DNA of 64,000 nt from Panax quinquefolius. Its lineage: Eukaryota > Streptophyta > Magnoliopsida > Apiales > Araliaceae. The DNA is taken from contig CM035168.1 in NCBI GenBank assembly GCA_020205615.1, positions 125,374,795 through 125,438,794 of the forward strand, given 5' to 3'. The translations under genes were made by a program, and so were the position numbers. The notes under the pieces are model-generated. The model ran no database searches. It was not told the origin of the DNA and saw nothing but the letters and a program-made list of their open reading frames with translations. Below, in pieces: positions 37,041 through 49,624 of this stretch; within the stretch, counting starts at the first letter, position 1, and each line of letters starts with the position of its first letter.

Positions 37041-38822
37041 TGTGACGCCCCCAAAATAGGAATACATCACATATTCTGAGTCGCCAAATACATGGTACAG
37101 AATAAAAATACAATCTTAATTATACAACAAGAGAGCTGTGAGTTTAAATACAAATATTATCTTCTAGATATTATCCACTCTTAGAATAAGTCCTCGTTAT
37201 ATTTATTGTCACACTATTTAACAGAATAGTGAGGACTACTAGCTAACACTATCATCCGGACCATAACTCCGTTCCCCGACTCGTCCCAAATTTACGCTCT
37301 CATTTCACAAGAAGAACAAAGAAAGAAAGGGTGAGCTCAACTAGCCCAAGAAGAAATATTATGACTAAGATAATGCGTAATAAATTATCATTAGCCTTCA
37401 ATAATGTTAAACCGATAAAATACAATAGACATCAAGTTTAACTGCAATGATCAAGCAATCCATTAAAAGAGTCAAGTAGAAATAAAATCTACTATCTTTT
37501 ATGATTTAAAAGTTTTTCATCACTTTTATCATTTGAGACTCGACTTTTATAAATAATCCACATCATCCCCGCACTACTACCAAGGATATTCATTAGTGGT
37601 CACGACCACAAATTCCATGCACTACGGGCCAAGGATATTTGTGTATTCATCAATGGTCATGATCATGCCAACAACTGTCCATCAATGCACTATGGGCCAA
37701 TGAGGACTTTTATAACATCATTTGTAATATTACGGTCATGATTACACCGAAAAATCCCTGGTCATAATCATACCAAGTCCATCTATGCACTACAGGCCAC
37801 AGATGACTTTCAAAAAAAATATAAACATGAGGATGATGACAATGATATAATAATTCAATAAAATAAGTTCACGAATTAATTTATTCAGGAACTAATAATG
37901 TCCAAATTGTCAACATGATACTGCTTTGTAGAGTAAAATTCAAGAATGCTCAGAAGAATATTTCCATGAAAATACTGGATGAAGCACAAATATCAAGGAT
38001 ATTCCACTAATTTCATAGAGTATAGATGTCAAAATTTTAACCAACTGAGTATAATAACGAATGGAATAACAAAAGAAATCACCATGCATGCGGTACTTCA
38101 CATAGATAGGTTATTCCAATGAATAATAATAAAAGCGGAACCAAGTCGTGAAATTCACAATCGGCTGTGATGTTCCAATGTAATAATAAGTGCGGAATAA
38201 TAAATAATGGAACCAGTCCTGTAAAACACATGCATGTGATATTCCGCCGTAATAATAAAGACTTTAATAATAAATAATAGAACTAGGTCCATGTAAAAAA
38301 CACATTCGAGCGGATATTCCGGCTGTAATAATAAAGACGGAATAATAAATAATGGAACCGAAATCTAATGTAAAACACATGATATAGATATTCCAATGTA
38401 ATAATAAAGATGTAATAATGAAGAATGTCACCAAGTATAGGGTAGTCCAGCATGATACAAGTTATTCCAATGTAACAATAAAGAAATGGAATAACGGAAG
38501 TTCTCTTCTTGAATACAAAAGAAACAACACCCTTACCGTAAAAGATCTGGATATAAGAGTAGGAAGTAGCGAAATACTTTTCTATAGTTTCTATAATTTT
38601 CTCTCTCGAGTTTCAAATTGAATTTGTAAGAAATAATGAAGGAATGAGCTTCTATTTTATAGATAATGGAAAGGAACTCGTAAGGATTTCTTCACGATGA
38701 AATAATTCAAAGACTCACTGGATGAAAATTTTGATACTACATATTCAAATTGTCAAACCTTCAACCAATCATAACAAAGCAAGACAAAATATAATATATA
38801 TATATATAAACCCACATGTTAT

Positions 38823-38854
<32 letters not shown>

Positions 38855-39892
38855 CTACCTCTATTATAATTCAACTCCATTCCCTCACCATTTTCCACTC
38901 ACATAATAAACATATATACTATAATCATACACACATCACTTTCACCCTTTCTTTTCCCTCACCACTTCCCACTCACACACATATTATATTATATATACAC
39001 ACTCACACATAACAACCTTATATACATAAACTCCCTCCCCTATACGTATCTCTCTCCCACCCCCAATTCCAAAATTAGTTTTTCAACACATATGGGCCCC
39101 ACATGTGGGCCCCACCTTTAAATAATTTTTATCGATTATTTTAAAAATGGGTAAATGGAGATTCATAAAATAAGCAAAACTTACACAAATACCTCATAAA
39201 AATCACATTAATAATTTTAACAACATTTATCACCTTTATTATAATTCACAATATTAATCGACTGTGTCGCTCCTGTGAAAGAGGGCTTTCCAATAAGGAT
39301 TTTTCCCTATCATGCGCAATTAGGTGACCAAACCTCTCCTCGCGTAACTTCTAGACATCTTTAATATTGGAATTTATAATATTAATAACTCTATCATTTC
39401 AATTATTGATTTAATAATATATAAAATATCGATAATAATTAAATCAAATAACGTGAGATACTACGCAACAATTACTATATAAGAATAATTGAACAAAACC
39501 GAGTGACTTCTCACGTAAGCATTAATAATCAATACTGCGTGTGCTACTCTTGTGTAACCAATGCCAGACATCGTCTTTTTTTACTACCGAGTAGTTCATC
39601 AAAGATAATCTGCAAAACTTCCGCCGTTATTTTTAATAAAATATTTTTTGTCGCTTTCAATCCGATAATAATTCCATTGTAGGGTCCACTAATAATTGTG
39701 CTTGCCGCATTTAATATTCCCCGACATAAAGAATATTCCCCACCAATCGAATATAATACAACAACTTGCATACTTTGCAAAATTTATAAATACTACCCAC
39801 AACTATAACATTATATCAAATCCACACCATAATATTCAAAAAAAATATTTCGAGAAATTTAAATCTTTATTTATAAAATCTGGGGTCTCACA
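37041..39892 (-). repeat. 3' LTR of element D
   Basis: Contains a tandem array of about 60-75-base units with ATTCCAATGTAATAATAAAG and CCTGTAAAACACATG phrases (about 38090-38480), an AT microsatellite near 38795-38850, a pair of TCP-like GGGCCCCAC sites (39092-39115), and the GGTGACCAAACCTCTCC block near 39325. Confidence 0.9.
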
Positions 39893-41935
39893 ATCTCCCC
39901 TCCTTATGGAATTTCGCCCTCGAAATTTACGTACGTACCTGATATGCCGAACAGGTGAGGATACCTTGACTTCACTTCAAATTCTAACTCTTGAGGTAGA
40001 ACCTTTGAGTTTTGAATACGATTCTTCTTATCCAAGATTTTAACACGTATCTCCTCATACGTTAAATCTTTTGCTATCTCGTCTGGTTCTAAATTAATAA
40101 TGTGGTTCGGGTCATCCAGATATTTACGTAACATCGATACGTGATAAACGTTATGAACATGCAACATATTTGGGGGTAAAACGAGCCTATAAGTCACAGT
40201 TCCTACTCGATCTAGGATTTCAAATGAGCCAATAAGATCGAGGGTTGAGATTTCCTCTCTTCTTTGATTCTTGCTTCTAGAATAACGCCTCTTGAACCTT
40301 CTTCTTCACATTCATCGATTCTCAGTGTGTGTGAATGGCTTTTTAACTTTATCGATTAAAGTCGATTCTACTCAGTATATTCATTATCTTCATACGGGTC
40401 CCTAGAGTTTTTAACTCTATCTTCATCATTTATATGAAATGAGTCTTTGTGTTAATAACATCGCACTTTCGTAAACGCGTCGATCTTCTTCTTCTCAACA
40501 CGCCGCCTATCACGCTTTGTTTTCCCACGATGGTATTAAATGAATACGATCGTAATCTTCAATATTTCGAGTCAACGCTTTTAAGCGCGTATTACGCTCA
40601 TTTTAGTTGAATAAATATTTGAGGGTTTTAGAAATGATGTTTTGTATTGGGTCAATACAAAATTCGATTTCACGCCTAGGGTAGACTAAGAAGTCTTCAA
40701 GAATACGTCAGAAATTTTATTAACGTTAGAAATATCATTCAAATCTGTGACCCTCATCCAAGACTTGGATAAGACGTCACATTGATACCTATCAACTTGC
40801 CATCTTCATTCACGATGTCGCCACGAAAGTCCGGGCTTCGCAGCATTCCACACAAGAAGTCAACACCGAAAGGATCGGGCTCTTTACTTATGGCTTGATA
40901 TGACAATGATCGACTTTAGTGGTTTGGTTACTTTGAATTCGCATAACAGGCTGGTTAGGAGTATAAAAGCTAACAACCTTACGAAAAGCATGATGAGTAT
41001 TTAACCAATCGTTTAAAAAAATCACATCAAAGGCAAATATTTTTAAAGAGATAAGATCGACAGGTAACGTGAAAATGTTGATTTGAATCAACAAGATTTA
41101 TAAATAGTGGTGGTAACGAAGGCTCCTACTAACGAAGTTTCAACCAATAAGTCAAAGTCTAACTTCTCCGGAGTCAAATTTAAACGTTGAACGCAAGCAA
41201 GAGAGATAAAATAATAGGTAGAACCGGTCTCTTATAAGGTACAGACTTCGCAATAATTTATAATTAACTAACCCGTGCTAACTTCGTTTGGGTTACTCGC
41301 TTTTTGAGAAGTCACGAAAAACGCTCTCCCTTGAACTACCGATTTTGTCTTTTCTGGAACGATCTTTGGTGCCTCCATCCTAGATGAACTTGTCTTTGGT
41401 GAACGACAAAATCAGGCTAGGTGACCTTCTTTTCCACAATTATAACATGCTTTGGACTAAGATCACGCAGCTTTGACCGATATGTCCTCCCTCCGCATTT
41501 GAAACATATGATAGGTGGTCGTTCTCCTTCCTTAACAACGGGTGCTGGTGCTGACGTCTTTCCATCATTGTTGAATTTCCTCTTCTTAAAATGTCAATTC
41601 TTATTATTTTGGCCATGATTACCACTGAAGTGGTTACCATTTCTGGCATGTTGATTCCCTTCACGCTTATTTTCATCGCTTTGATGACTGCTATCACTGG
41701 TATTATCATTTTGTTTACCGCTTCTTTTTTGGTTGGGTTGACTCATTATCACGCCTCAAAAATCGAGCCCTATTAACAACATCCCCAATACAATAAGATA
41801 TCGACGTATCTCGTGTTTCAAACCTCTTAAAAATATTCACGCCATTCTCTTCTCATTATCAACCAAATGGGACGCAAATCGGACAACTCTATGAACTTAG
41901 CTTCGTCTTCGCGACACATTCGTATTGTTGTTTTT
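39893..41935 (-). pseudogene. Element D pol remnant and zinc knuckles (3' part of internal region)
   Basis: From the right: knuckles near 41410-41520 (MURPHYless CCHC-like, with a first Cys still readable), protease with LPVDLISLKIFAFDVI (about 41070-41020) and NDWLNTHHA, RT N-terminus (about 40680), then a jump to the RNase H tail (about 40590-40500), and integrase C-terminus TYRLVLPPNMLHVHNVYHVSMLRKYLDDPNHI (in part) at 40197-39904. Polypurine tract complement follows LTR D at 39893-39908. The polymerase core deletion is at a different place from B/C/F. Confidence 0.75.
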
Positions 41936-44521
41936 TTTGACGCCCCCCAAAATTAGGTATACATCACCCATCTTGGGTCGCCACTTACATGGTATGTAAT
42001 TTAAATACAACTTACTAACATAACTGCCGTGGTACAATACGATATAAATCGTGAGTTTAAATACAAATATCGTCTACTAGATATTATACAAACTCAAAAA
42101 GGAGTCCTCATTACAATTATTATCACACTATTTCACGGAATAGTGAGGACTACTAATGCTATCTTCGGGACCATCACTGTTTCCACGACTCGTCCCAAAT
42201 TTATATTTTCATTTCTCAAGAGAACAAAGAAAGAAAGGGTGAGCTCAACTAGCCCAAAGAAGAAATATTATGACTAAGATAATGCGAATAAATTATCAAT
42301 AGTCTTCAACAATGTTAAACCGATAAAATACAATGATAACAACCGGTTTAATCTGCAGTGAATATGCAATCCATTAAAAGAGTCAAGTAGAAAATAAAGT
42401 CTACTATCTTTTAGGTTTTAAAGGTTTTTCATCATCAAGTATAAATTGAGACTCGACTTTAATAAATATTCCACATCATCGAATCACCCCGCACTACTAC
42501 TGCCAGGATATTCTTTAAGATCACGACCACAATTATTCATGACTACGGGCCAAGAATATTTGTGTATTCATTAATGGTCATGATCATGCCAACAATCGTC
42601 CATCAATGCACTACGACCACCGAGGATTTTTACCACATCATTTGTAACATTATGGTCATGATTACAATCGAATAGTCTCTCGGTCATAATCATACCAAGT
42701 CCATCTATGCACTACAGAAAGCCACGATGACTTTAAAAAATATAAACATGAGGATGATGACAATGATATAAGAATTCAATAAAACAAGTTCAAGAATTAT
42801 TTTATCCGGAATTATTAACGTCCAAATTATCAACACGATCTTTGTTTTGTAGAGTAAAAATCAAGAATGATCGGAAGAATATTTTCATGAAAAGATCTTT
42901 GGATGAAACGCAAATATCAAGGATATTCCACTAATTTCATGGAGTATAGAAGTCAAAGTTTTAACCAACCGGGTATAATAAAGAATGGAATAACAAAAGA
43001 AATCACCATGCATGCGATAGATCAAGCATGCATGTGTTATTCCAATGTAATAATAAAGAACGGAACCAGTCGTGTGAAATTCACACCGGCTGTGATGTTC
43101 CAATGTAATAATAAAGATGGAACCAGGATCCTGTAAAACACACGATAGGATATTCCAACAGAATAATAAAGATTTTAACCAGTCCTAAAAACACATGCAT
43201 GGATGTTCCAACGAGAATAATAAAGATTTTAACCAGTCCCGTGTAAAACACACGCATGGATGTTCCAACGTAATAATAATAAAGATTTTAACCAGTCCTG
43301 TAAAAAACCTGCATGAGCAGGATGTTCCAATGTAATAATAGAAGAATGTCACCAAGTATAGGGTAAACCACTTATACAAAAGTTATTCCAATGTAATAAT
43401 AAGCAATGGAATAACAACAGCTTCTCTTCATGAATAAGAAAGAATAACACCCCTTACATTTGGTAGGAGATTGAATATCGCAGCGGTGTAGTAAGAATAA
43501 AATACTCTTCTTCTTTCTCTTTATTCTCTATACTTTCTCTCTATAGCTTGAATGAATTAAGTGAAAATAATGAAGCCCTAGGCCTCTATTTATAGAAGAT
43601 TTCTAGCTTAGCACCTTAGTGTGAAAAGGCAAGTGGCTTGACGACTAATGATGTGAAAAGAAAAGTGGTTTGGCGCTTTGTAATGTGAAACGACAAGTGG
43701 TTCGGCAGAATGTGAAAGCGACAAGTGGTTCGACGTCTGGTAAAGGTAATTACTATTAACGAAGGTAAATACTATCGACGAAGGTAAATACTATTCACAA
43801 GGGTAATTACTATCGACGAAGGTAATTACTATTGACGAAGGTAAATACTATTCACAAGGGTAATTACTATCGACGAAGGTAATTACTATCAAGAAGAGAC
43901 TCTTAGATGATGACATATATTGAGCCCCCATAAAATAATCAAACTTACCACAAATCATTTTTTCATCAACACATATTTAATCTTTCAACAATTATTAATC
44001 ATTTATAACTTGTCGTCTCAATTATTGATTTAATACTATAACATATTATACTGAGATGATACTTGTGACAATAATCAATCAATAATATAAGAGATATGAT
44101 CAAAGAATTCTCGTAGTAATAATTGAGTATAATTTGGTGACTTCTCACGTAAAGATCAATAATCAATCACCGTGTCTTACTACGCAACTACACGTAGACA
44201 TCGCTTTTTTACCAAGGTAGTTTAACAGCTTTTAATTGGTAACACCTCCGCCGTTATTTTTATAAAATGTTTTTGTCGTTTTCTCAATCCGAATAATAAT
44301 TCTATTATGGGGTCCACCAATGATTGAGCCATTGTCATTTAATATTCCTAACAAAAAGAATATTCCCAGACCAAACGAATATTTTATAACAACTTGCATA
44401 CTTTGCAAAATTTATAAATATTACCCACAACTATAACATTATATCAAATTTATTCCATAATATTCAAAAATAATATTTATAGAAAAAATTCATCTTTATT
44501 TATAAAAGCTGGGGTCTTACA
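41936..44521 (-). mobile_element. Solo LTR E, inserted in the gag of element D
   Basis: A single LTR of about 2586 bases with the usual TGACGCCCC start (first bases blurred by a T run) and TCTTACA end. No internal region or second LTR is attached, and element D gag sequence continues on both sides. GTTTT flanks it on the right (44522-44526) and GTTTT plus an extra T on the left. The LTR is related to D but ends like A/B/C/F and has private tandem arrays at 43627-43890. A solo LTR results from recombination between the two LTRs of a full element. Confidence 0.85.
43627..43890 (-). repeat. Two adjoining tandem arrays private to LTR E
   Basis: First, about four units of roughly 30-37 bases around GTGAAACGACAAGTGGTTCG (43627-43740). 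Second, about eight units of about 19 bases with the consensus GAAGGTAATTACTATCGAC (43744-43890), arranged partly as a higher-order repeat of three. The TATA box of the LTR is near 43592. Neither array is seen in D LTRs. Confidence 0.8.
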
Positions 44522-45255
44522 GTTTTGCTCCAACTTGATAAACTCCACCTCCTTCATGTGACGAATACTTTCAGGAAAGTACTTGTCATTGAACAACTCT
44601 TGGAACTTCTCCCAAGACATCTTGAGTGCGTCAGGCTGGGTACGTTTTACAGATTCTCACCAATAATCTGCCTCTTTACGTAACATAAAGGTGGCAAAGG
44701 GAACCTTTTACTCCTCGGAGCATCCCAAGACATCAAATATCTTAGTCATCTGCTTTAACCACGTCTCCGCCTTAAGTGGTTCTGGCTTTCCCAAAAACTC
44801 TGGTGGTCCCAACTCCTTGAATTGTTTAGCGGTGACCGATCGTGGGTTGCCATTATTTTTACCTGCATTATTAACAGGAGCCGCCTTCGCCTGATGTTGC
44901 ATGAATTCTAAAAAGCTCCTAAACGTATAGTCGTTCAATCGATCAATCGGTTTGTTGTTTACGGGAGGATTATCGCCATCCTGCTGCTCATTGTCCCGAT
45001 TATTGATCCATGGAGACTCAACGGTCTCCTCGTGGCTCCATTGATATTCTCAACATTCTCGGATGTCATTTTCAAATCTCGCCACAAAATAAGGGTTAAA
45101 TAACATATCACATATTATCCCTATACTCGACCGACCAATTTAAATATCAAATAAACTTAGGTAGGTCATACTAAATAAAGAAATTCCCGCTCTCCCCCTC
45201 CCAATTCTTGTCTCACATCTTAGCCGTGGATCATATCCTAAGCTTTGATACCAAC
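44522..45255 (-). pseudogene. Element D gag remnant (5' part of internal region)
   Basis: The - strand gives a clean stretch from 44938 to 44708 containing FRSFLEFMQHQ, FKELGPPEFLGKPEPLKAETW and KQMTKIFDVLGC. It is the best preserved gag piece in the window and confirms the family of the others. The primer site TGGTATCAAAGC sits at about 45255-45243 next to the 5' LTR. The frame breaks downstream and E interrupts the rest. Confidence 0.8.
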
Positions 45256-46991
45256 TGTGACGCTCCCAAAATAGGAATACATCACCTATTCTGAGTCGCC
45301 AAATATATGGTACAGAATAAAAATACAATCTTAATTATACAACAAGAGAGCTGTAAGTTTAAATACAAATATTGTCTTCTAGACAATATCCACTCTCAGA
45401 ATAAGTCCTCATTACATTTATTGTCACACTATTTAACAGAATAGTGAGGACTACTAGCTAACACTATCATCTGGACCATCACTCCGTTCCCCGACTCGTC
45501 CCAGTTACGTTCTCATTTCCTGAAGAGAACAGTGAAAGAAAGGGTGAGCTCAACTAGCCCAGTAAGAAATATTATGACTAAGATAATGCAGAATAAATTA
45601 TCATTAGCCTTCAACAATGTTAAACCGATAAAATACAATAGACATCAAGTTTAACTGCAATGGATCAAGCAATCCATTAAAAGAGTCAAGAGAGAATAAA
45701 ATCTACTATCCTTTATGATTTAAAAAGTTTTTATCACTTTTATCAATCGAGACTCGAATTAATAAATAATCCACATCATCCTCGCACTACGACCAAGGAT
45801 ATTCATTAGGTCACGACCACAAATTCCATGCACTACGGGGCAAGAATATTTGTGTATTCATCAATGGTCATGATCATGCCAACAATCGTCCATCAATGCA
45901 CTACGGGCCAATGAGGACTTTTATCACATCATTTGTAACATTACGGTCATGATTACACCAAAAATCCTCAGTTATAATCATACCAAGTCCATCTATGCAC
46001 TACTGAAGCCACGTATGACTTTCAAAAAATATAAACATGAGGATGATGACAATGATATAATAATTCAATAAAATAAGTTCACGAATTAATTTATTCAGGA
46101 ACTAATAACGTCCAAATTGTCAACATGATACTACTTTGTAGAGTAAAATTCAAGAATGCTCAGAAGAATATTTCCATGAAAATACTGGATGAAACGCAAA
46201 TATCAAGGATATTCCACTAATTTCATAGAGTATAGAAGTCAAAATTTTAACCAACTGAGTATAATAACGAATGGAATAACAAAAGAAATTACCATCCATG
46301 CGGTACTTCACATAGATAGGTTATTCCAACAAGATAATAAAAACGGAACCAGGTCAGGTGAAATTCACACTGACAGGATGTTCCAACAGAATAATAAGTG
46401 CGGAATAATAAATAATGGAACCATTCCCATAAAACACATGTATGTGATATATTCCGGCGAATAATAAAGACTTTTAATAATAAATAATGGAACTAGTCCT
46501 GTAAAAACACACAGATGTGATATTCCAAATGTAATAATAAAGACGGAATAATAAATAATGGAACCAAGTCGATGTAAAACACGCATGTGATATTCCAAAT
46601 GAATAATAAAGATGTAATAATAGAAAGAATGTCACCAAGTATAGGGTAGCAGCATATCAGTTATTCCAATGTAACAATAAAGAAATGGAATAACGGAAGT
46701 TCTCTTCTTGAATACAAAAGAAACAACACCCCTTACCGTAAAAGATCTGGATATAAGAGTAGGGAAGTAGCAGAATACTTTTCTATAGTTTCTCTATAAT
46801 TTCTCTCTCTGGAGTTTCAGTGAATTTGTAAGAAATAATGAAGGAATGAGCTTCTATTTATAGGATAATGGAAAGGAACTGTGTAAGGATTTCTTCACAG
46901 ATGAAATAATTCAAAGACTCACGGATGAAAATTTTGATACTACATATTCAAATTGTCAAACCTTCAACCAATCATAACAAAGCAAGACAAA

Positions 46992-47038
<47 letters not shown>

Positions 47039-48031
47039 CTAACTACCTCTATTATAATTCAACTCCATTCCCCACCATTTCCCACTCACATAATAAACAT
47101 ATATACTATAATCATACACACATCACTTTCACACCTTTTCTTTTCCCCACCACTTCCCAATCACACACATATTATATTATATATACACACTCACACATAA
47201 CAACTTTATATACATAAACTCCTCCCTCCCTATCGTCTCTCTCCCACCCCCAATTTCAAAATTAGTTTTTCAACACATATGGGCCCCATACGTGGGCCCC
47301 ACCTTTAAATAATTTTCTGGAGATTATTTTAAAAAATAGGTAAATGGAGATTAAATAAAATAAGCAAAACTTACACAAATACATCATAAAAAATCATATT
47401 AATAATTTTAACAACATTTATCACCTTTATTATAATTCACAATATTAATTGACCAATCGTTCCTGGAAAGAGAACTTTCGATAAGGATTTCTCCCTATTG
47501 GTAGCAGCCTTGATTAGGTGACCAAACCTCTCCTCGATGTAACTTCTGACATCGTTAATATTGCAATTTATAATATTAATAACTCTGTCATTTCAATTAT
47601 TGATTTAATAATATAAAAATATCGACAATAATTAAATCAAATAACGTGAGATACTATCGCAACAATTACTATAAAGAATAATTGAACAAAAATCGGTGAC
47701 TTCTCACGTAAGCATTAATAATCAATACTGGTATTGCTACTATACAACCACGCGACATCAGCATGTTTTTACTACAAAGAGTAGTTCAACAGTATTAACG
47801 GTAAAACTTCCGCCGTTATTTTTAATAAAATATTTTTGTGCCGTCGTACGAATATTCCCCGACACAAAGAATATTCCCTGACCAATCGAATATAATACAA
47901 CAACTTGCATATTTTGCAAAATTTATAAATACTACCCACAACTATAACATTATATCAAATCCACACCATAATATTCAAAAAAAATATTTTGAGAAATTTA
48001 AATCTTTATTTATAAAATCTGGAGTCTCACA
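45256..48031 (-). repeat. 5' LTR of element D
   Basis: Pairs with 37041-39892. The AT microsatellite (about 46992-47036) is clearly longer and purer than in the sister copy, while about 70-100 bases near the 48,000 end (around the Pro-rich leader region 47,830) are shorter. Confidence 0.9.
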
Positions 48032-48036
48032 GTTAA

Positions 48037-48830
48037 GGACCCTTATTTTAATTCGTCAAACCCATCCACTTCTCTCTCGTTTCTTTAATGTATAATAAAT
48101 GTGTAATCAAAAAATAAAATATTCTTTTTAATTACACGTTAGCTCAATTATGGCCTACCCAAATAACTAAGTCATCAATTTATGACGTGATAAATTCAAT
48201 TAAATAAAAAAAAAAAAAATTAATAGTTCAATCATCTAATTAATAAAATTAAAAAATGTATAACGTATAATTTAAAATAATAATTTATATTTAAACCCAG
48301 CTTCATCAACTCCAACAGCCCATTCCTAACCTCAGTTTAAGTTTATGAAAATTTGGACTTTAATTTTATAAACTTGTGGGATTTTGACTTTTATATAAAA
48401 TTTTGCAGCTTATATAATATTAATAAAAATAAATATATACACAATGAATATATATGAAAATTAGATATAAATCTTTTATAATTTTATTTATTTATATTTT
48501 GATCCTCAATTATTTTTGTCAAGTGTGAGGAGTTTTTCCACATTGATAATCAATTTTACATTAGTAGTAGTATTAAATAAGGCCCCCACCCCACGTGTAA
48601 TGATGATTACTCGTGAAAATTACGGTGTCCTTTCCCTGTTAAATCAGTACTCCTACATTAAATGATTAGGATTTCAGTTGGATAAATTAGTATCCCAATT
48701 AAATTATTTTTTTATGATTTAACGGCTGGGTGAAAAGTAGAAATCGCAGATTCCAAATTCTAAATAAATCTATCTATTCAATTCTACATATAGATTTTGG
48801 AACAGAATTTGTTTTCCTCTTTTCACCCAA
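48037..48830. other. AT-rich intergenic sequence upstream of the DUF593 gene
   Basis: No gene, repeat array or known element recognised. It includes A- and T-rich runs (48206-48220) and is the first single-copy-looking DNA after the transposon block. Confidence 0.5.
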
Positions 48831-48836
48831 CGGAAC

Positions 48837-48844
48837 TATAAAAA
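48837..48844 (+). promoter_or_regulatory. Candidate TATA box of the DUF593 gene
   Basis: TATAAAAA lies about 270 bases before a good splice donor (CAG then GTAATC, 49105) and about 790 before the start codon. A start site near 48870 would give a non-coding first exon of about 235 bases. Confidence 0.45.
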
Positions 48845-49104
48845 GATTGAAGTTCCGTTTGTATTTTATGAATTGGGATATTTAATAATACCATCAATTT
48901 GATGATATATATTCATTCCATTTCTGTTGTGGTTTGGATTTGGGTTTGATATTTCTTTACCCTGAGCTTTGGAGTAATAATTGATTTTCGGGTGGTTGTG
49001 ATCCGGCCTGAATTTGGATCTTTTGAAAAACACAAGGTGGTGTTAATTGCTATTAAAAATTGAATCTTCTTTTTTTGAGGATCAATTAAATCTGTCTCAT
49101 TCAG

Positions 49105-49144
49105 GTAATCCATCTTAATTTCTTGGTTTTTAAACACACACACG

Positions 49145-49185
<41 letters not shown>

Positions 49186-49616
49186 GTATGTATATATATT
49201 GATGCTCATCAACAATGGCGAAGTATCTGTTCTTGGGTTTATTCTACTTTAATGAATTTTGGGTTCTTTGTATTGAAGTGATTAATAAGAGAAGATATCT
49301 CTTGAAGATTTCAAAATTTTCATTTGGCAAAAAATGTCAATTTATAGTATGTAGTGTAGGTTTAAGTAACTGTAATTCTCTGATTTCTTTATTTAAATAA
49401 AAAATGATTATTCTTGTATGATATCTCCAATTTTATAGAATTTGACTTGTAGCAGCATGACAGCTTTGAATTTGCTGAGCTTTAGTAGGTAAAAATGATT
49501 CTAAATTACAAGTTTTAAAGTAGAGAATAATATTTATCCCAAGGTTTCTTTCAAAAATATTTGTCCTTGGAATAATCATACATGCTAACCTCTTCCAATC
49601 AAATGTGTGATAACAG
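49105..49616 (+). other. Leader (5' UTR) intron of the DUF593 gene
   Basis: Donor GTAATC at 49105 and acceptor GATAACAG ending at 49616 bound 512 bases, eight bases before the start codon. The intron contains the CA/TA microsatellite at 49132-49199. Plant genes of this type often have a leader intron; here it is inferred from splice signals only. Confidence 0.5.
49132..49199. repeat. Compound CA/TA microsatellite
   Basis: About 18 CA dinucleotides with one CG interruption run into about 14 TA dinucleotides with GT interruptions. It lies in the putative leader intron. Confidence 0.95.
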
Positions 49617-49624
49617 AAAGTATC

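Larger units (their letters stand above)
37041..48031 (-). mobile_element. LTR retrotransposon D, internally deleted, with solo LTR E nested inside
   Basis: The + strand start TGTGACGCCCCC (37041) and end GGAGTCTCACA (48031) are flanked by GTTAA at 37036-37040 and 48032-48036. The LTRs are 2852 bases (37041-39892) and 2776 bases (45256-48031). Without E the internal part is about 2.8 kb. The LTRs belong to a second subfamily, distinct from A/B/C/F but sharing end sequences and one conserved block. Confidence 0.92.

Noticed and set aside
38722..39012. 96-codon frame rich in Ile, Tyr, Thr and His (also at 46925)
   Set aside because: It is produced by the AT microsatellite and ACTCACACAC-like runs in both LTRs of element D.
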